A model generated the notes under the pieces. That model was not told the DNA's origin and did not search any database. It was given only the letters and a program-made list of their open reading frames with translations. Source: Acidobacteriota bacterium (GTDB lineage Bacteria > Acidobacteriota > Terriglobia > Terriglobales > Acidobacteriaceae). Taken from it: a stretch of 27,084 nucleotides of DNA. Location: contig JAJYSL010000041.1 of NCBI GenBank assembly GCA_021793595.1, forward strand, positions 1-27,084, given 5' to 3'. A program made the translations under genes and the position numbers. This document shows, piece by piece, positions 8,401-15,645 of the stretch; the first letter of the stretch is position 1, and each line of letters opens with the position of its first letter.

Positions 8401-8547
8401 GCCGGTCGCGATAGAACCGAAGACGGCTGCAGGAGGAGCGGTGCGCGACGTCCGGGAACGCACCTCCGCCAGCCGTTCGTGAGGGTCACTCCGGCAGGAA
8501 GCCTAAGAACCAGGTTTCTTTGGGGGGAACCACTAGGATGGATTCTG

Positions 8548-8826
8548 CTAGGCTCGACGCACCAGTTGCCGAACGCGACCACCTTGCTCGGTAATGCCGT
8601 CGAGGACGCCTTCGAGGCGACCCAACATTTCATGACCATCCTGCAGCAAATCTGGAACGTGTTTCCACAGCTCCTTCATCGCTTCCGGATCCTCGGATAG
8701 GATGACCGCTGCTCCCAAACCCGAAGCTGTCAGCGCAGCCTTCTTTCGTCCGGTCAGCAACAATGCGGCGGCGGCAACCAAGGACCCTGCTGCCAGCGCT
8801 CGCAACCAAGTCATTTCCTGTTCCAT
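8548..8826 (-). CDS. Small hypothetical membrane protein
   Basis: This 92-residue protein has a hydrophobic segment near residues 8-24 (AGSLVAAAALLL), a short basic turn (GRKKAA) and a second hydrophobic stretch near 31-43, giving a hairpin in the inner membrane. The rest is an acidic amphipathic C-terminal half (SEDPEAMKELWKHVPDLLQ). AGGAGT lies six bases before the ATG, so the start is well supported. I do not recognise a family. It is convergent with the 142-residue gene upstream in the window. Confidence 0.7.
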   Translation of the reverse strand: MEQEMTWLRALAAGSLVAAAALLLTGRKKAALTASGLGAAVILSEDPEAMKELWKHVPDLLQDGHEMLGRLEGVLDGITEQGGRVRQLVRRA

Positions 8827-8996
8827 TGGGTTACTCCTTTCGCAAACTGTATCAGATTAGAGATGCTCTCGGGAGTGATTTCAGTTGCGGAAAACTCGTA
8901 CAAAATCTGAAATCCAGAGAGGGGCGTGTTTTCAAGAATTTGCAGCAGCGGGGTACCGGGTGGGCAAACGTCTGCAAAGCGTTTGAGTCCGCAATT

Positions 8997-9398
8997 TCAG
9001 CCGCCCCCTCGTGCCTTGTGCCAATGGCGATGAACCCATTGCCAGACTCTCCACATGTAAATCGCTAAGTTCGCGACGCAAACAGTAACGCCGCAAGCAA
9101 CAAGAAGCGTCACGGAAACATTAGGATATACGATCGAGCTAATGTAATACTGCAAGAAATTTCCACCGCTTGAAACTCCACCCGCCCGCCACTGGAAAAA
9201 ATCTTCGGCCATTGTGAGAGGACACGGCCAAGGTCCAATCTCAACCATAATTCCCCACACCAACGAAGCGATGTGAAATGTCGTCAGCCATCGGTGGCCA
9301 GATGTCCAGAAGGCTCCGAGGATGACCCACAGGATCCATGCGAGGTGCGCGGAGAGCACCAGAAGGATGGCCACATGGTCGAAACGCGCGCCGTTCAT
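8997..9398 (-). CDS. DUF2784 family membrane protein
   Basis: This 133-residue protein has about four hydrophobic segments: HVAILLVLSAHLAWILWVILG, IASLVWGIMVEI, VTLLVACGVTVCVA and a C-terminal tryptophan-rich segment. The central pattern WGIMVEIGPWPCPLTMAEDFF matches the conserved core of DUF2784 (small-residue helix, then a W/P-rich CPLT-x-x-E motif). The function of that family is not known. A strong AGGAGG lies seven bases before the ATG. The basic, histidine-rich C-terminus (HRHWHKARGGG) is probably cytoplasmic. Neighbours do not suggest a pathway. Confidence 0.78.
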   Translation of the reverse strand: MNGARFDHVAILLVLSAHLAWILWVILGAFWTSGHRWLTTFHIASLVWGIMVEIGPWPCPLTMAEDFFQWRAGGVSSGGNFLQYYISSIVYPNVSVTLLVACGVTVCVANLAIYMWRVWQWVHRHWHKARGGG

Positions 9399-9561
9399 CG
9401 CCCATCCTCCTCTCCCGGTTAGACTCTTCGAATCGGCGACTCGATGAACGCGCTCGGCATTGGATCCAGGTCAGACACCGCGCTGGAGGATCACGCTTGC
9501 CCCATATCAGCCGCTCTGTTACGCTCAGGCGTTGCAAATTTTCCCATCGAAAGGGCCCTCT

Positions 9562-10125
9562 ATGAAAATCGGGAATCTGGCCTTACTTTCCGCAGTTCTT
9601 GCTGTCGCCGGACTGTCGACCATGCCTTCGATCCAGGCACAGGCGGACACGACTGCAACGCCGGCGCAGGTCGTCGATCAGTTGCTGAACATGGTAGAGG
9701 GAGAGATGGTTCCGCTGGTGGAAGCGATGCCCGCCGACAGATTCAATTTTGCTCCGACCAACGGGAATTTCAAGGGCGTTCGAACCTTCGGGCAGCAGGT
9801 ACAGCACGTGATCGCGGCGAACTACTCGATGTTCGGCGCCGCCGCTTCCATCCAACCCCCGGATCGGCAGACCTTCAAGGAGATGAAGACCAAAGGACAA
9901 CTGGTCCAGGGATTGAAGGATTCATTCGCTTTCGCCCATCGCGCCATTGCGACGCTGACGCCACAGAACGCGCTGGAGACAGTGAAACCTGTGGATGGGG
10001 TTTCCACGCGCGGAGGAATCATGGCATTCGCAATCATTCACATGAACGATCACTTCGGTCAATTGGTGGAATACCTGCGCATGAATGGTATCGTGCCGCC
10101 GTCCAGCCGTCCGAAGGCCAAATAA
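9562..10125 (+). CDS. Exported DinB-like protein
   Basis: This 187-residue protein has a cleavable signal peptide (residues 1 to about 28, ending near IQAQA) followed by a four-helix DinB/YfiT-type domain. The support is the helix pattern, a first histidine in QQVQHVIAANY and the C-terminal HMNDHFGQLVEYLRMNG, which matches the last helix of DinB proteins with its conserved His. DinB-fold proteins usually bind a divalent metal through three His; some are thiol-dependent transferases. What the exported forms do is unknown. The ATG at 9562 starts the signal peptide, but no strong ribosome site precedes it. The DUF4097 gene follows after 114 bases in the same direction, so the two may be co-transcribed. 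Confidence 0.82.
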   Translation: MKIGNLALLSAVLAVAGLSTMPSIQAQADTTATPAQVVDQLLNMVEGEMVPLVEAMPADRFNFAPTNGNFKGVRTFGQQVQHVIAANYSMFGAAASIQPPDRQTFKEMKTKGQLVQGLKDSFAFAHRAIATLTPQNALETVKPVDGVSTRGGIMAFAIIHMNDHFGQLVEYLRMNGIVPPSSRPKAK

Positions 10126-10239
10126 CGAAGATAACCAAGCCTGGAACCAACGCTATGCGAGGACCGTATATATCCTCGTGTGCGGGAAGTTCTTGTCCCG
10201 GTAGCAAGAGTCTGGGACCCGCAAAACGGAGGCATGATC

Positions 10240-11097
10240 ATGCATCTTCGCCGAACACTCGTCATTCCAGCCATTGCGCTCACCATGCTCGCGCTGACTC
10301 CGGCGGAACTGTTCGCCGCTGAGGGAACATTCGACAAGACACTCTACGTCAACGGCGCCGCCACCCTCTTCATCAACACCGGCTCGGGGTACGTCCACAT
10401 TACGCCCTGCGCCGCAGGCTCCATCCACATCATCGGCCATGTCCACTCATCCATGGGCTTATTCTCCGGCTCGCCGGAAGAGAACGTCCGCCACGTCACC
10501 GACAATCCTCCCATCGTGCAAAACGGCAACGACGTTGAAGTCGGCCTGCACACCCATTACAACAACGTGTCCATTGACTATGTCGTCACCGCACCGAGCG
10601 GCACAAATGTAAACGCTCACTCCGGTTCTGGCGACCTCAACATCACAGGCCTCGGCTCTCCTCTCAAGGCTTCAACGGGATCTGGAGACATCTACGCCAG
10701 CGACCTCACCGGCGACATCTCGCTCAGCACTGGTTCAGGCAAGCTCCATGCATTGATGAAGGGCGCCCATTACACCAAAGCGGAAACGGGAAACGGCACC
10801 ATCCAGCTCGAAGGCGTCACTGGCGGACTGTATGCCCAGACTGGTTCCGGCGATATCACTATCTCCGGCCAGCCGAGTGACAACTGGAAGCTCGAAACCG
10901 GCTCCGGATCCGTGACTCTCAACACTGGACACAGTGCCTTCAGCCTGGACGCCAGCACCGGTTCGGGCGACTTTCACAGCGATCCTCCGCTCACGACTCA
11001 CGGAACCATGAATTCCCACCACATGACCGGAGAAATCAATGGCGGGGGCCCCACCGTGCGCGTCAGCACCGGCTCCGGGGACATTCGCATCCACTAA
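10240..11097 (+). CDS. Exported DUF4097-like beta-repeat protein
   Basis: This 285-residue protein has a signal peptide (residues 1 to about 28, ending FAAE) and then a run of short beta-strand repeats. TGSG or close variants recur near residues 48, 128, 147, 164, 183, 201, 220, 240 and 278, often as TGSGDI. This matches the DUF4097 (putative adhesin) family, whose repeats form a beta-helix or beta-solenoid. The role is unknown; such proteins often sit in the periplasm or cell envelope. I chose ATG 10240 because GGAGG ends seven bases before it. An ATG two codons earlier lies only one base from that site. A long hairpin terminator follows directly. Confidence 0.85.
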   Translation: MHLRRTLVIPAIALTMLALTPAELFAAEGTFDKTLYVNGAATLFINTGSGYVHITPCAAGSIHIIGHVHSSMGLFSGSPEENVRHVTDNPPIVQNGNDVEVGLHTHYNNVSIDYVVTAPSGTNVNAHSGSGDLNITGLGSPLKASTGSGDIYASDLTGDISLSTGSGKLHALMKGAHYTKAETGNGTIQLEGVTGGLYAQTGSGDITISGQPSDNWKLETGSGSVTLNTGHSAFSLDASTGSGDFHSDPPLTTHGTMNSHHMTGEINGGGPTVRVSTGSGDIRIH

Positions 11098-11101
11098 GTG
11101 G

Positions 11102-11151
11102 ATTGGCAGGAGTAGAAGGTTTCAACCTCCCACTCCTGCCAATTCCTTTCT
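11102..11151 (+). terminator. Nested hairpin terminator after the DUF4097 gene
   Basis: Arms 11102-11113 (ATTGGCAGGAGT) and 11132-11143 pair perfectly over 12 bp. The loop holds a second 5-bp hairpin (11117-11128). A pyrimidine-rich tail, TCCTTTCT, follows. It starts four bases past the DUF4097 stop, so termination there is likely although the T-run is imperfect. Confidence 0.75.
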
Positions 11152-11435
11152 GCCCCAGTAGTATCGGGGAACCTCTCCGGCAAATCGCCAAGCCAGGATC
11201 TCGCAGGGAGAAGTCAATTTCTCCTTGAGGTTGTGGCTATCTACAAATCAATTTCAAATTCAGATGAATTGTTTGTCGCCATGCGAGCGATCTTGCTAAC
11301 CATCGCTGTCGATGCCGCATCCAATAGAGAGTAAGACAATAGAAGTTCGGGGCAGAATCACTTCGGTTCGCTTCACGAGTTGTGTTCTGAGATTTCCTAC
11401 CTACTTCTCCCCTACATCGAAGGAGCTCCTCTGCC
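11152..11435. other. Intergenic region before the zinc-ribbon gene
   Basis: About 280 bases carry no credible gene. A small hairpin (GGAGAA / TTCTCC) lies near 11207-11225 and an AAGGAG ribosome site for the next gene lies near 11420. I could not place a promoter with confidence. Confidence 0.35.
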
Positions 11436-11699
11436 ATGTTGAGTCATTGCGCCAATCCGAATTGCAAGAAGCCGCTCCATTATTTGCGCGAAGGTAAGGT
11501 CTTTCTTTTCTCTCGTAAAAATAGCTCGAAGCAAAATTCCAAACCGTTTCAGCTGTTGGAGCATTATTGGCTTTGCGGGGAGTGTGCGCGCGAATGGACG
11601 CTCACCATGAACAGCGATCAGGGCGTTCAATTGTCAGAAAGACCGCGTGGCAAGTTCCGTGCCGCGTATCGGCGGCAACACCCGTTGGCCGCCCACTAA
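11436..11699 (+). CDS. Small zinc-ribbon protein
   Basis: This 87-residue protein begins MLSHCANPNCKKPLHYL and has a second cysteine pair at about residues 47-50 (LCGEC). Two CxxxxC/CxxC pairs about 40 residues apart fit a zinc ribbon. The C-terminus is basic (RPRGKFRAAYRRQH). Small proteins of this shape are frequent in Acidobacteriota; their role, perhaps nucleic-acid or protein binding, is inferred only from the fold. AAGGAG lies about ten bases before the ATG. It stands alone and converges on the glycosyltransferase gene. Confidence 0.75.
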   Translation: MLSHCANPNCKKPLHYLREGKVFLFSRKNSSKQNSKPFQLLEHYWLCGECAREWTLTMNSDQGVQLSERPRGKFRAAYRRQHPLAAH

Positions 11700-11753
11700 G
11701 CTGTAAGCTGCGTTCTCCTGGAGCCGGGCTGGCAATGCACTCGAGGACGTCCG

Positions 11754-12545
11754 TCAGGTTTTGGCGACGCGAGTTGGTCTCTTCTTCCTACACCCGCAGT
11801 CGCCCAAGCCATCTTCCTGATGATAGTAGCCGGCCACCGCATAGAAGCGGACCTTCAACAAGTCCTCGAGCATTTTCAAACCGTCTTTGAGGTAGCTGAT
11901 GCGGGTGCGCTCGTCGTGCCCCCAGGTGACCGGCACCTCAACAATACGCATGCCCAATCGCAAGGCAATGTAGAGAATTTCGGGATCGAATCCCCACCGT
12001 TCAATGCGCTGGCGCATAAAGATTGCGTGCGCTGCTTCCCTGCGAAATGCCTTGAATCCGCATTGCGTATCCGCCAGTGGAAGATTCATGATGAGCCGCG
12101 TGAGCCAATTGAAGCAGCGCCCGAAGAAGCGGCGATAGAGCGGCTGGCGAAGTGTCTGGCGAGACCGATCCAGCCATCGCGATCCGATGGCAACGTCGGC
12201 GCCGTTGGCGATGGCGGCGAACAATAACTCCGCCTCTTCGATTGGGGCGGACAGATCGGCGTCGGTAAACATCACGATCGCACCTCGCGCTTGCAGCATC
12301 CCGCTGCGCACGGAATAGCCTTTGCCGCGATTGCCAGGGTTTTCGATCAGCCGGATATTGGGATGCTTCAGCGCCGCTGCCGCCACGATGGCAGCCGTCT
12401 GGTCGCGAGAGCCGTCATTCACCACCAGCACCTCAGCGGTCCAGCCGTGGGTCTGGATGCATTCCGTGACTCGATCCAGGGTCGCACCGATGCGTGCCTG
12501 CTCGTTGAATGCCGGTATTACGATGCTGTATTGCGGCTGATCCAT
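11754..12545 (-). CDS. Family 2 glycosyltransferase (dolichyl-phosphate glucosyltransferase-like)
   Basis: This 263-residue GT-A fold enzyme probably transfers a sugar from a nucleotide donor to a lipid phosphate carrier at the cytoplasmic face of the membrane. Visible motifs are SIVIPAFNE (7-15), VVNDGSRD (41-48), NRGKGYSVRSGM (72-83), the metal-binding TDADLSAP (94-101), DTQCGFKAFRR (159-169) and WGHDERTRISYLKDG (208-222). This set resembles the ALG5/DPM1-like branch, which makes polyprenyl-phosphate sugars used by GT39/GT83 transferases, and a GT39 enzyme is encoded about 5 kb away. No C-terminal membrane domain is present. I chose ATG 12545 because the fold begins there; there is no clear ribosome site. 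Confidence 0.88.
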   Translation of the reverse strand: MDQPQYSIVIPAFNEQARIGATLDRVTECIQTHGWTAEVLVVNDGSRDQTAAIVAAAALKHPNIRLIENPGNRGKGYSVRSGMLQARGAIVMFTDADLSAPIEEAELLFAAIANGADVAIGSRWLDRSRQTLRQPLYRRFFGRCFNWLTRLIMNLPLADTQCGFKAFRREAAHAIFMRQRIERWGFDPEILYIALRLGMRIVEVPVTWGHDERTRISYLKDGLKMLEDLLKVRFYAVAGYYHQEDGLGDCGCRKKRPTRVAKT

Positions 12546-12725
12546 GGTTGTCAAATGCCAGTCGTCACATGCCGAATTCGGGCGGCGCACAATTCAGGAC
12601 AAGAGGAGAATGTTGCATGCCAGGCGCGGAGTCTGCACCAATTATGGTGGAAGGCAGATAATTCTGCAATCTCGTCTACAGAACCCGCCACGTCGGTTGG
12701 GTGTGATCCACCGCCCTTGCGGTGC

Positions 12726-12731
12726 TACACT
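12726..12731 (+). promoter_or_regulatory. Possible -10 element of a leaderless sppA transcript
   Basis: TACACT ends seven bases before the sppA ATG, and no Shine-Dalgarno sequence lies between them. Transcription would start at or next to the ATG. I found no good -35 partner at 16-18 bases, so the call is weak. Confidence 0.3.
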
Positions 12732-12738
12732 CCCCGGT

Positions 12739-13683
12739 ATGGACGTGCAAACCGAGACGAGATCCGGACATTCCTTCTGGTTTTGGCTCAGCCTGGTTGG
12801 GGGGCTGTTTCTGCTGTTTGTTCTGCTGTTGTGGACCGCGGCATGGCATGTGATGCGATCTTCCGGTGGCTCCGCGGCCGGTTTTGACGGATTCGGCTCC
12901 GGCAAGATTGCCGTGGTGGATCTGAAGGGCGTGATTCTTTCAGCGGACAAAACCGACGATCAACTGGAGAAGTTCGCCAACGACGATTCGGTGAAGGCGA
13001 TCATTCTTCACATTGATTCCCCGGGCGGCGGCGCGGCCGCTTCACAGGAGATTTATCACGAGGTCTTGCGCATCCGCACAAAACACAAAAAGCGCATTGT
13101 CGCGTCCATTGAGAGCGTAGGCGCCAGCGGCGCCTACTATATCGCCACCGCTACGGACAAGATTTACGCCAATCAGGCCAGCATCGTCGGCAGCGTCGGC
13201 GTCATTATGGAGTGGATCAACTACGGCGACCTGCTGAAGTGGGCGAAGCTGAAGAATGTGACGCTAAAAGCCGGCGCGCTGAAGGATGCCGGCTCGCCCA
13301 CCCGCGACCTGACACCGGCGGAGCAGGCCTATTTCCAGGGCTTGATTGACAATATGCATACGCAATTTATTGACGATGTAGCCACAGGACGCCGTCTACC
13401 GGTAAAAGACATCCAAACCCTGGCGACAGGGCAGGTGTGGACCGGCCAGGAGGCCCTTGGACTGCATCTGATAGACCAGTATGGAGGCTTTCGCGAGGCG
13501 CTACTGGACACAGCTCGCGCTGTGGGTATAAAAGGAGAGCCGGTGATCGTCCGCCCGCGCGTACGCCATCCTGGCCTGTTCGACCTGATCCTTGGGGCCG
13601 ACTCCAAGCTGCCCTTCCCCAATCCGGAGGAGTTGCAGTCCCTGCTGGAGAAGAGTCCAGGATTTTATTTTCTGTGGCAATAA
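12739..13683 (+). CDS. sppA: Signal peptide peptidase SppA (S49 family)
   Basis: This inner-membrane serine protease of the short (36K) type degrades leftover signal peptides and other membrane fragments. Residues about 12-34 form the single N-terminal membrane anchor. The S49 core follows: HIDSPGGGAAAS (91-102), the nucleophile Ser130 in SVGASGAYY, and the general-base Lys182 in ALKDAGSP, about 52 residues later as in Bacillus SppA. QASIVGSVGVI (146-156) is also typical. At 314 residues it is full length for the type. I chose ATG 12739 because the membrane anchor starts shortly after; the frame is open further upstream but that stretch overlaps the divergent glycosyltransferase start. There is no ribosome site. 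An HU/IHF gene follows after 67 bases. Confidence 0.92.
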   Translation: MDVQTETRSGHSFWFWLSLVGGLFLLFVLLLWTAAWHVMRSSGGSAAGFDGFGSGKIAVVDLKGVILSADKTDDQLEKFANDDSVKAIILHIDSPGGGAAASQEIYHEVLRIRTKHKKRIVASIESVGASGAYYIATATDKIYANQASIVGSVGVIMEWINYGDLLKWAKLKNVTLKAGALKDAGSPTRDLTPAEQAYFQGLIDNMHTQFIDDVATGRRLPVKDIQTLATGQVWTGQEALGLHLIDQYGGFREALLDTARAVGIKGEPVIVRPRVRHPGLFDLILGADSKLPFPNPEELQSLLEKSPGFYFLWQ

Positions 13684-13722
13684 GTTGTTGCGATATCGAT
13701 GCGCAAACCCCAGCACGCATCC

Positions 13723-13728
13723 TATACT
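13723..13728 (+). promoter_or_regulatory. Possible -10 element of the HU/IHF gene
   Basis: TATACT lies 22 bases before the ATG, with AAGGAG between them. The hexamer 17 bases upstream (TGCGCA) is a poor -35, so this is a tentative call for an own promoter separate from sppA. Confidence 0.35.
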
Positions 13729-13750
13729 CTGAAGGAGAAAGGGCCTGTTC

Positions 13751-14095
13751 ATGACCAAAGCCGATCTTGTAGTGGACGTAATGCGACTGGGGGATCTGAC
13801 GCGTACTGACGCGGAGACGATCATCGAGACCATCTTTGATTCCGTTGTAGCTGCTTTGCGCTCCGGCGATAAGATCGAAATCCGCGGATTCGGCAGCTTC
13901 CGCACGCGGCAGCGCAATCCGCGCATTGGCCGCAATCCAAAGACGGGTGCGCGCGTCGAGGTTCCGTCAAAGCGGGTACCTTATTTCAAGCCGAGCAAGG
14001 ATTTGCGCGATCTGGTGAACCAGCAGGCAGCCAGCGGTGAAGGAAAAACTGCTCCGCCCGCTGCGGAACAAACTGCCGAAGGCGCGACTCCGTAA
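13751..14095 (+). CDS. HU/IHF family DNA-binding protein
   Basis: This 114-residue nucleoid protein binds and bends DNA as a dimer. The first 90 residues match the family: MTKADLVVDV helix, DKIEIRGFGSFRTRQR, then the beta-arm RNPRIGRNPKTGARVEVPSKR in part, with the intercalating-proline motif NPKTG, and the closing YFKPSKDLRDLVN. RIGRNPKTGA and the RGFGSF form resemble IHF-beta more than HU, but bacteria outside Proteobacteria often carry such intermediates, so I do not name it. A 20-residue Ala/Pro/Glu tail follows. AAGGAG at 13732-13737 and AAAGGG at 13738-13743 are both candidate ribosome sites. Confidence 0.93.
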   Translation: MTKADLVVDVMRLGDLTRTDAETIIETIFDSVVAALRSGDKIEIRGFGSFRTRQRNPRIGRNPKTGARVEVPSKRVPYFKPSKDLRDLVNQQAASGEGKTAPPAAEQTAEGATP

Positions 14096-14235
14096 CACAG
14101 CTACATTCAAACTGCAGTCCGGAGCCTCCAAAGCTGACGCGCCAACTGCAGTGCACCGATTCCCATTCGATCAGATTCAACCCGGCCTGAGTCGAATCCC
14201 CCGCGTCTGACGGCATCGCGGCTTCGTGTCCGCGC

Positions 14236-14449
14236 TTACACCGCTACGTTGGCGGGATTCGAAGTCACCTTCATAAATGACTGGCGACAATTGGAATCGA
14301 TCAGGTCCCAGACTTTTCTTGGAGCGGCGCGCTCCTCTTCCTGAATCGCGCGGGCCAGTTCCTCCGTCTCCGTATCTCCGGCAAAGGCGGCAACCCGGGC
14401 CAGCTCCTCGTACACAACAAATTCGTCATAGGCCCGGTTGAGCAGGCCC
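14236..14449 (-). pseudogene. C-terminal fragment of a ferritin-like DUF892 (YciE/YciF) gene
   Basis: From about 14448 down to the stop, the frame reads GLLNRAYDEFVVYEELARVA, then AFAGDTETEELARAIQEEERAA. This matches the last two helices of DUF892 ferritin-like proteins (…Y-x-x-ΦA-x-x-AGD-x-x…EEE). Only about 70 of an expected 150-170 residues are present. Upstream of 14449 the frame is an out-of-register reading of an oxidoreductase start, so the apparent ATG at 14490 is not a true start. I infer that a deletion removed the 5' part of this gene. Confidence 0.6.
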
Positions 14450-14632
14450 TGCAGGCAGTTTGAGAGGCATGGCATCTTTGAGTTCTCCACGGCGCAATTT
14501 CCAGTCGACCGGATTGAGGCTAGTCGCAGCCACTTTGATCAACAATTCGCCGACTCCTCGTTTCGGGCTCGGGACATCTTCATAGAACAGCTGATCGACG
14601 TCGCCATAGGCGTTCCATTGAACCGCTTTCAA
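14450..14632 (-). pseudogene. N-terminal fragment of a zinc-type/quinone oxidoreductase (MDR family)
   Basis: From TTG 14632, with GGAGA about eight bases upstream, 61 codons encode the classic start of a medium-chain dehydrogenase/reductase: MKAVQWNAYGDVDQL, YEDVPSPKRGVGELLIKV and SLNPVDWKLRRGELKD. Similarity stops sharply after MPLKLPA at 14450, where family members continue with a G-x-D-ΦAG motif. The frame ends seven codons later. About 250 residues, including the whole nucleotide-binding domain, are missing. The next base belongs to a ferritin-like gene fragment. Confidence 0.75.
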
Positions 14633-14790
14633 ATTTCTGTCTCCCCGAAGAGATCACGCTCGATCGCTTACCATCCATTGGGATAGGAAGCGCATGGACA
14701 GAGGACTGTCGCTTGACCGCCGAGCATTGACCTTCACGCGGAGAACCGGTCGCAAAGGGCCGAAAATCGCTGCGGGAGAGGCCTACGCCG

Positions 14791-14796
14791 TATCAT
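14791..14796 (+). promoter_or_regulatory. Possible -10 element of a leaderless ylxP transcript
   Basis: TATCAT ends six bases before the ATG of the DUF503 gene. The nearest purine-rich stretch (GGGAG) lies about 24 bases upstream, too far to act as a ribosome site. No strong -35 is visible. Confidence 0.3.
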
Positions 14797-14802
14797 TTCC
14801 CC

Positions 14803-15102
14803 ATGCACCTCGCCGTTCTTACCCTGGAGTTGAGACTGGAATATGCTCGATCGCTGAAAGATCGGCGCCAGTGCGTGCGCAGCCTGAAAGATTCGCTCCG
14901 GCATAGCTTCAACGTTTCTGTCGCGGAGCTGGATGAAGTGGTTGTGTGGCAGCGCGCCACTATGGGAATCGCCGCGATTTCTGCCTCCAGGGACTATCTT
15001 CGCGGCCAGATGCAGCAGGTGGAAGAAGCGAGCATCCGCATTGTGGAAACGCATGGCGGCCAGGTGAGCGATAGCTGCGTGGAGTTCTTCCCAGAGGAAT
15101 AA
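14803..15102 (+). CDS. ylxP: DUF503 family protein (YlxP-like)
   Basis: This 99-residue protein matches DUF503: it starts MHLAVLTLELRL, carries the basic SLKDRRQCVRSLKDSLRHSFNVSVAELD core, and ends in VSDSCVEFF. YlxP-like proteins are typically encoded between infB and rbfA in Gram-positive and other bacteria and are thought to act in ribosome or translation-related processes; the exact role is unsettled. Here rbfA follows after 103 bases, in agreement with that context, but infB and nusA are not in the window. The upstream neighbour is a pseudogene, which suggests the usual operon has been broken here. Confidence 0.88.
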   Translation: MHLAVLTLELRLEYARSLKDRRQCVRSLKDSLRHSFNVSVAELDEVVVWQRATMGIAAISASRDYLRGQMQQVEEASIRIVETHGGQVSDSCVEFFPEE

Positions 15103-15205
15103 AGCGCCTGAATGGTTGATCGGGTGCAATTTTGATATCCTCATTCGTTTGCTAGATTCTTCGCAGCAACCGTGTTGATGCGATGGAATGGAAAGGGGTG
15201 ACACC

Positions 15206-15643
15206 ATGCCAGAACAACGCGGACGCACATATCACCAGAACCGCGTAGCGGAAACGCTGCGCGAGGAAATCAGCGCCATGCTGGAAGGTCAGCTCAGCGA
15301 TCCACGCATCAATTTCGGCTACGTCAGTGAGGTGGTGCTCGCTCCAGGAGGAAAATCGGCGCGGATTTATGTAGCCGTGGACGGCGACAGCAAGGATGAA
15401 GCCGATATGCTGGCTGGCCTGGAAGCGGCGCGCGGATACATTCGCCATCAACTGCTGCAGCGAATGGGCGTTCGTCACATCCCAGAGCTGTTTTTCCAGG
15501 TGGATCACTCCGAACCGGTACGAGCCAGAATTGACGAACTGTTGGGCAGAGTAGAACGACGCAATCGGCAGAAGGAAAGATTGCAGCAAGAAAACGCGGA
15601 AGCCGCCGCGATTGCAAAGCCATCATCGAACGAGCCCGAATAG
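15206..15643 (+). CDS. rbfA: Ribosome-binding factor A
   Basis: RbfA binds the immature 30S subunit near helix 1 of 16S rRNA and helps late maturation, notably in the cold. The 145-residue protein shows the KH-like RbfA fold: RVAETLREEISAML near the start, LSDPRINFGYVSEVVLAPGGKSARIYV, then GYIRHQLLQRMGVRHIPELFF and the final DHSEPVRARIDELL. The C-terminus is a charged tail rich in Arg, Gln and Ala. I chose ATG 15206 (MPEQRG) because AAGGGG sits about seven bases upstream; an ATG six codons earlier lacks one. The next gene starts two bases after the stop, so the two are translationally coupled. Confidence 0.95.
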   Translation: MPEQRGRTYHQNRVAETLREEISAMLEGQLSDPRINFGYVSEVVLAPGGKSARIYVAVDGDSKDEADMLAGLEAARGYIRHQLLQRMGVRHIPELFFQVDHSEPVRARIDELLGRVERRNRQKERLQQENAEAAAIAKPSSNEPE

Positions 15644-15645
15644 AA

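Noticed and set aside
14110..14152. Direct repeat AACTGCAGT at 14110-14118 and 14144-14152
   Set aside because: The repeat is only nine bases long, lies in an intergenic stretch and has no further copies, so chance or minor slippage is enough to explain it.
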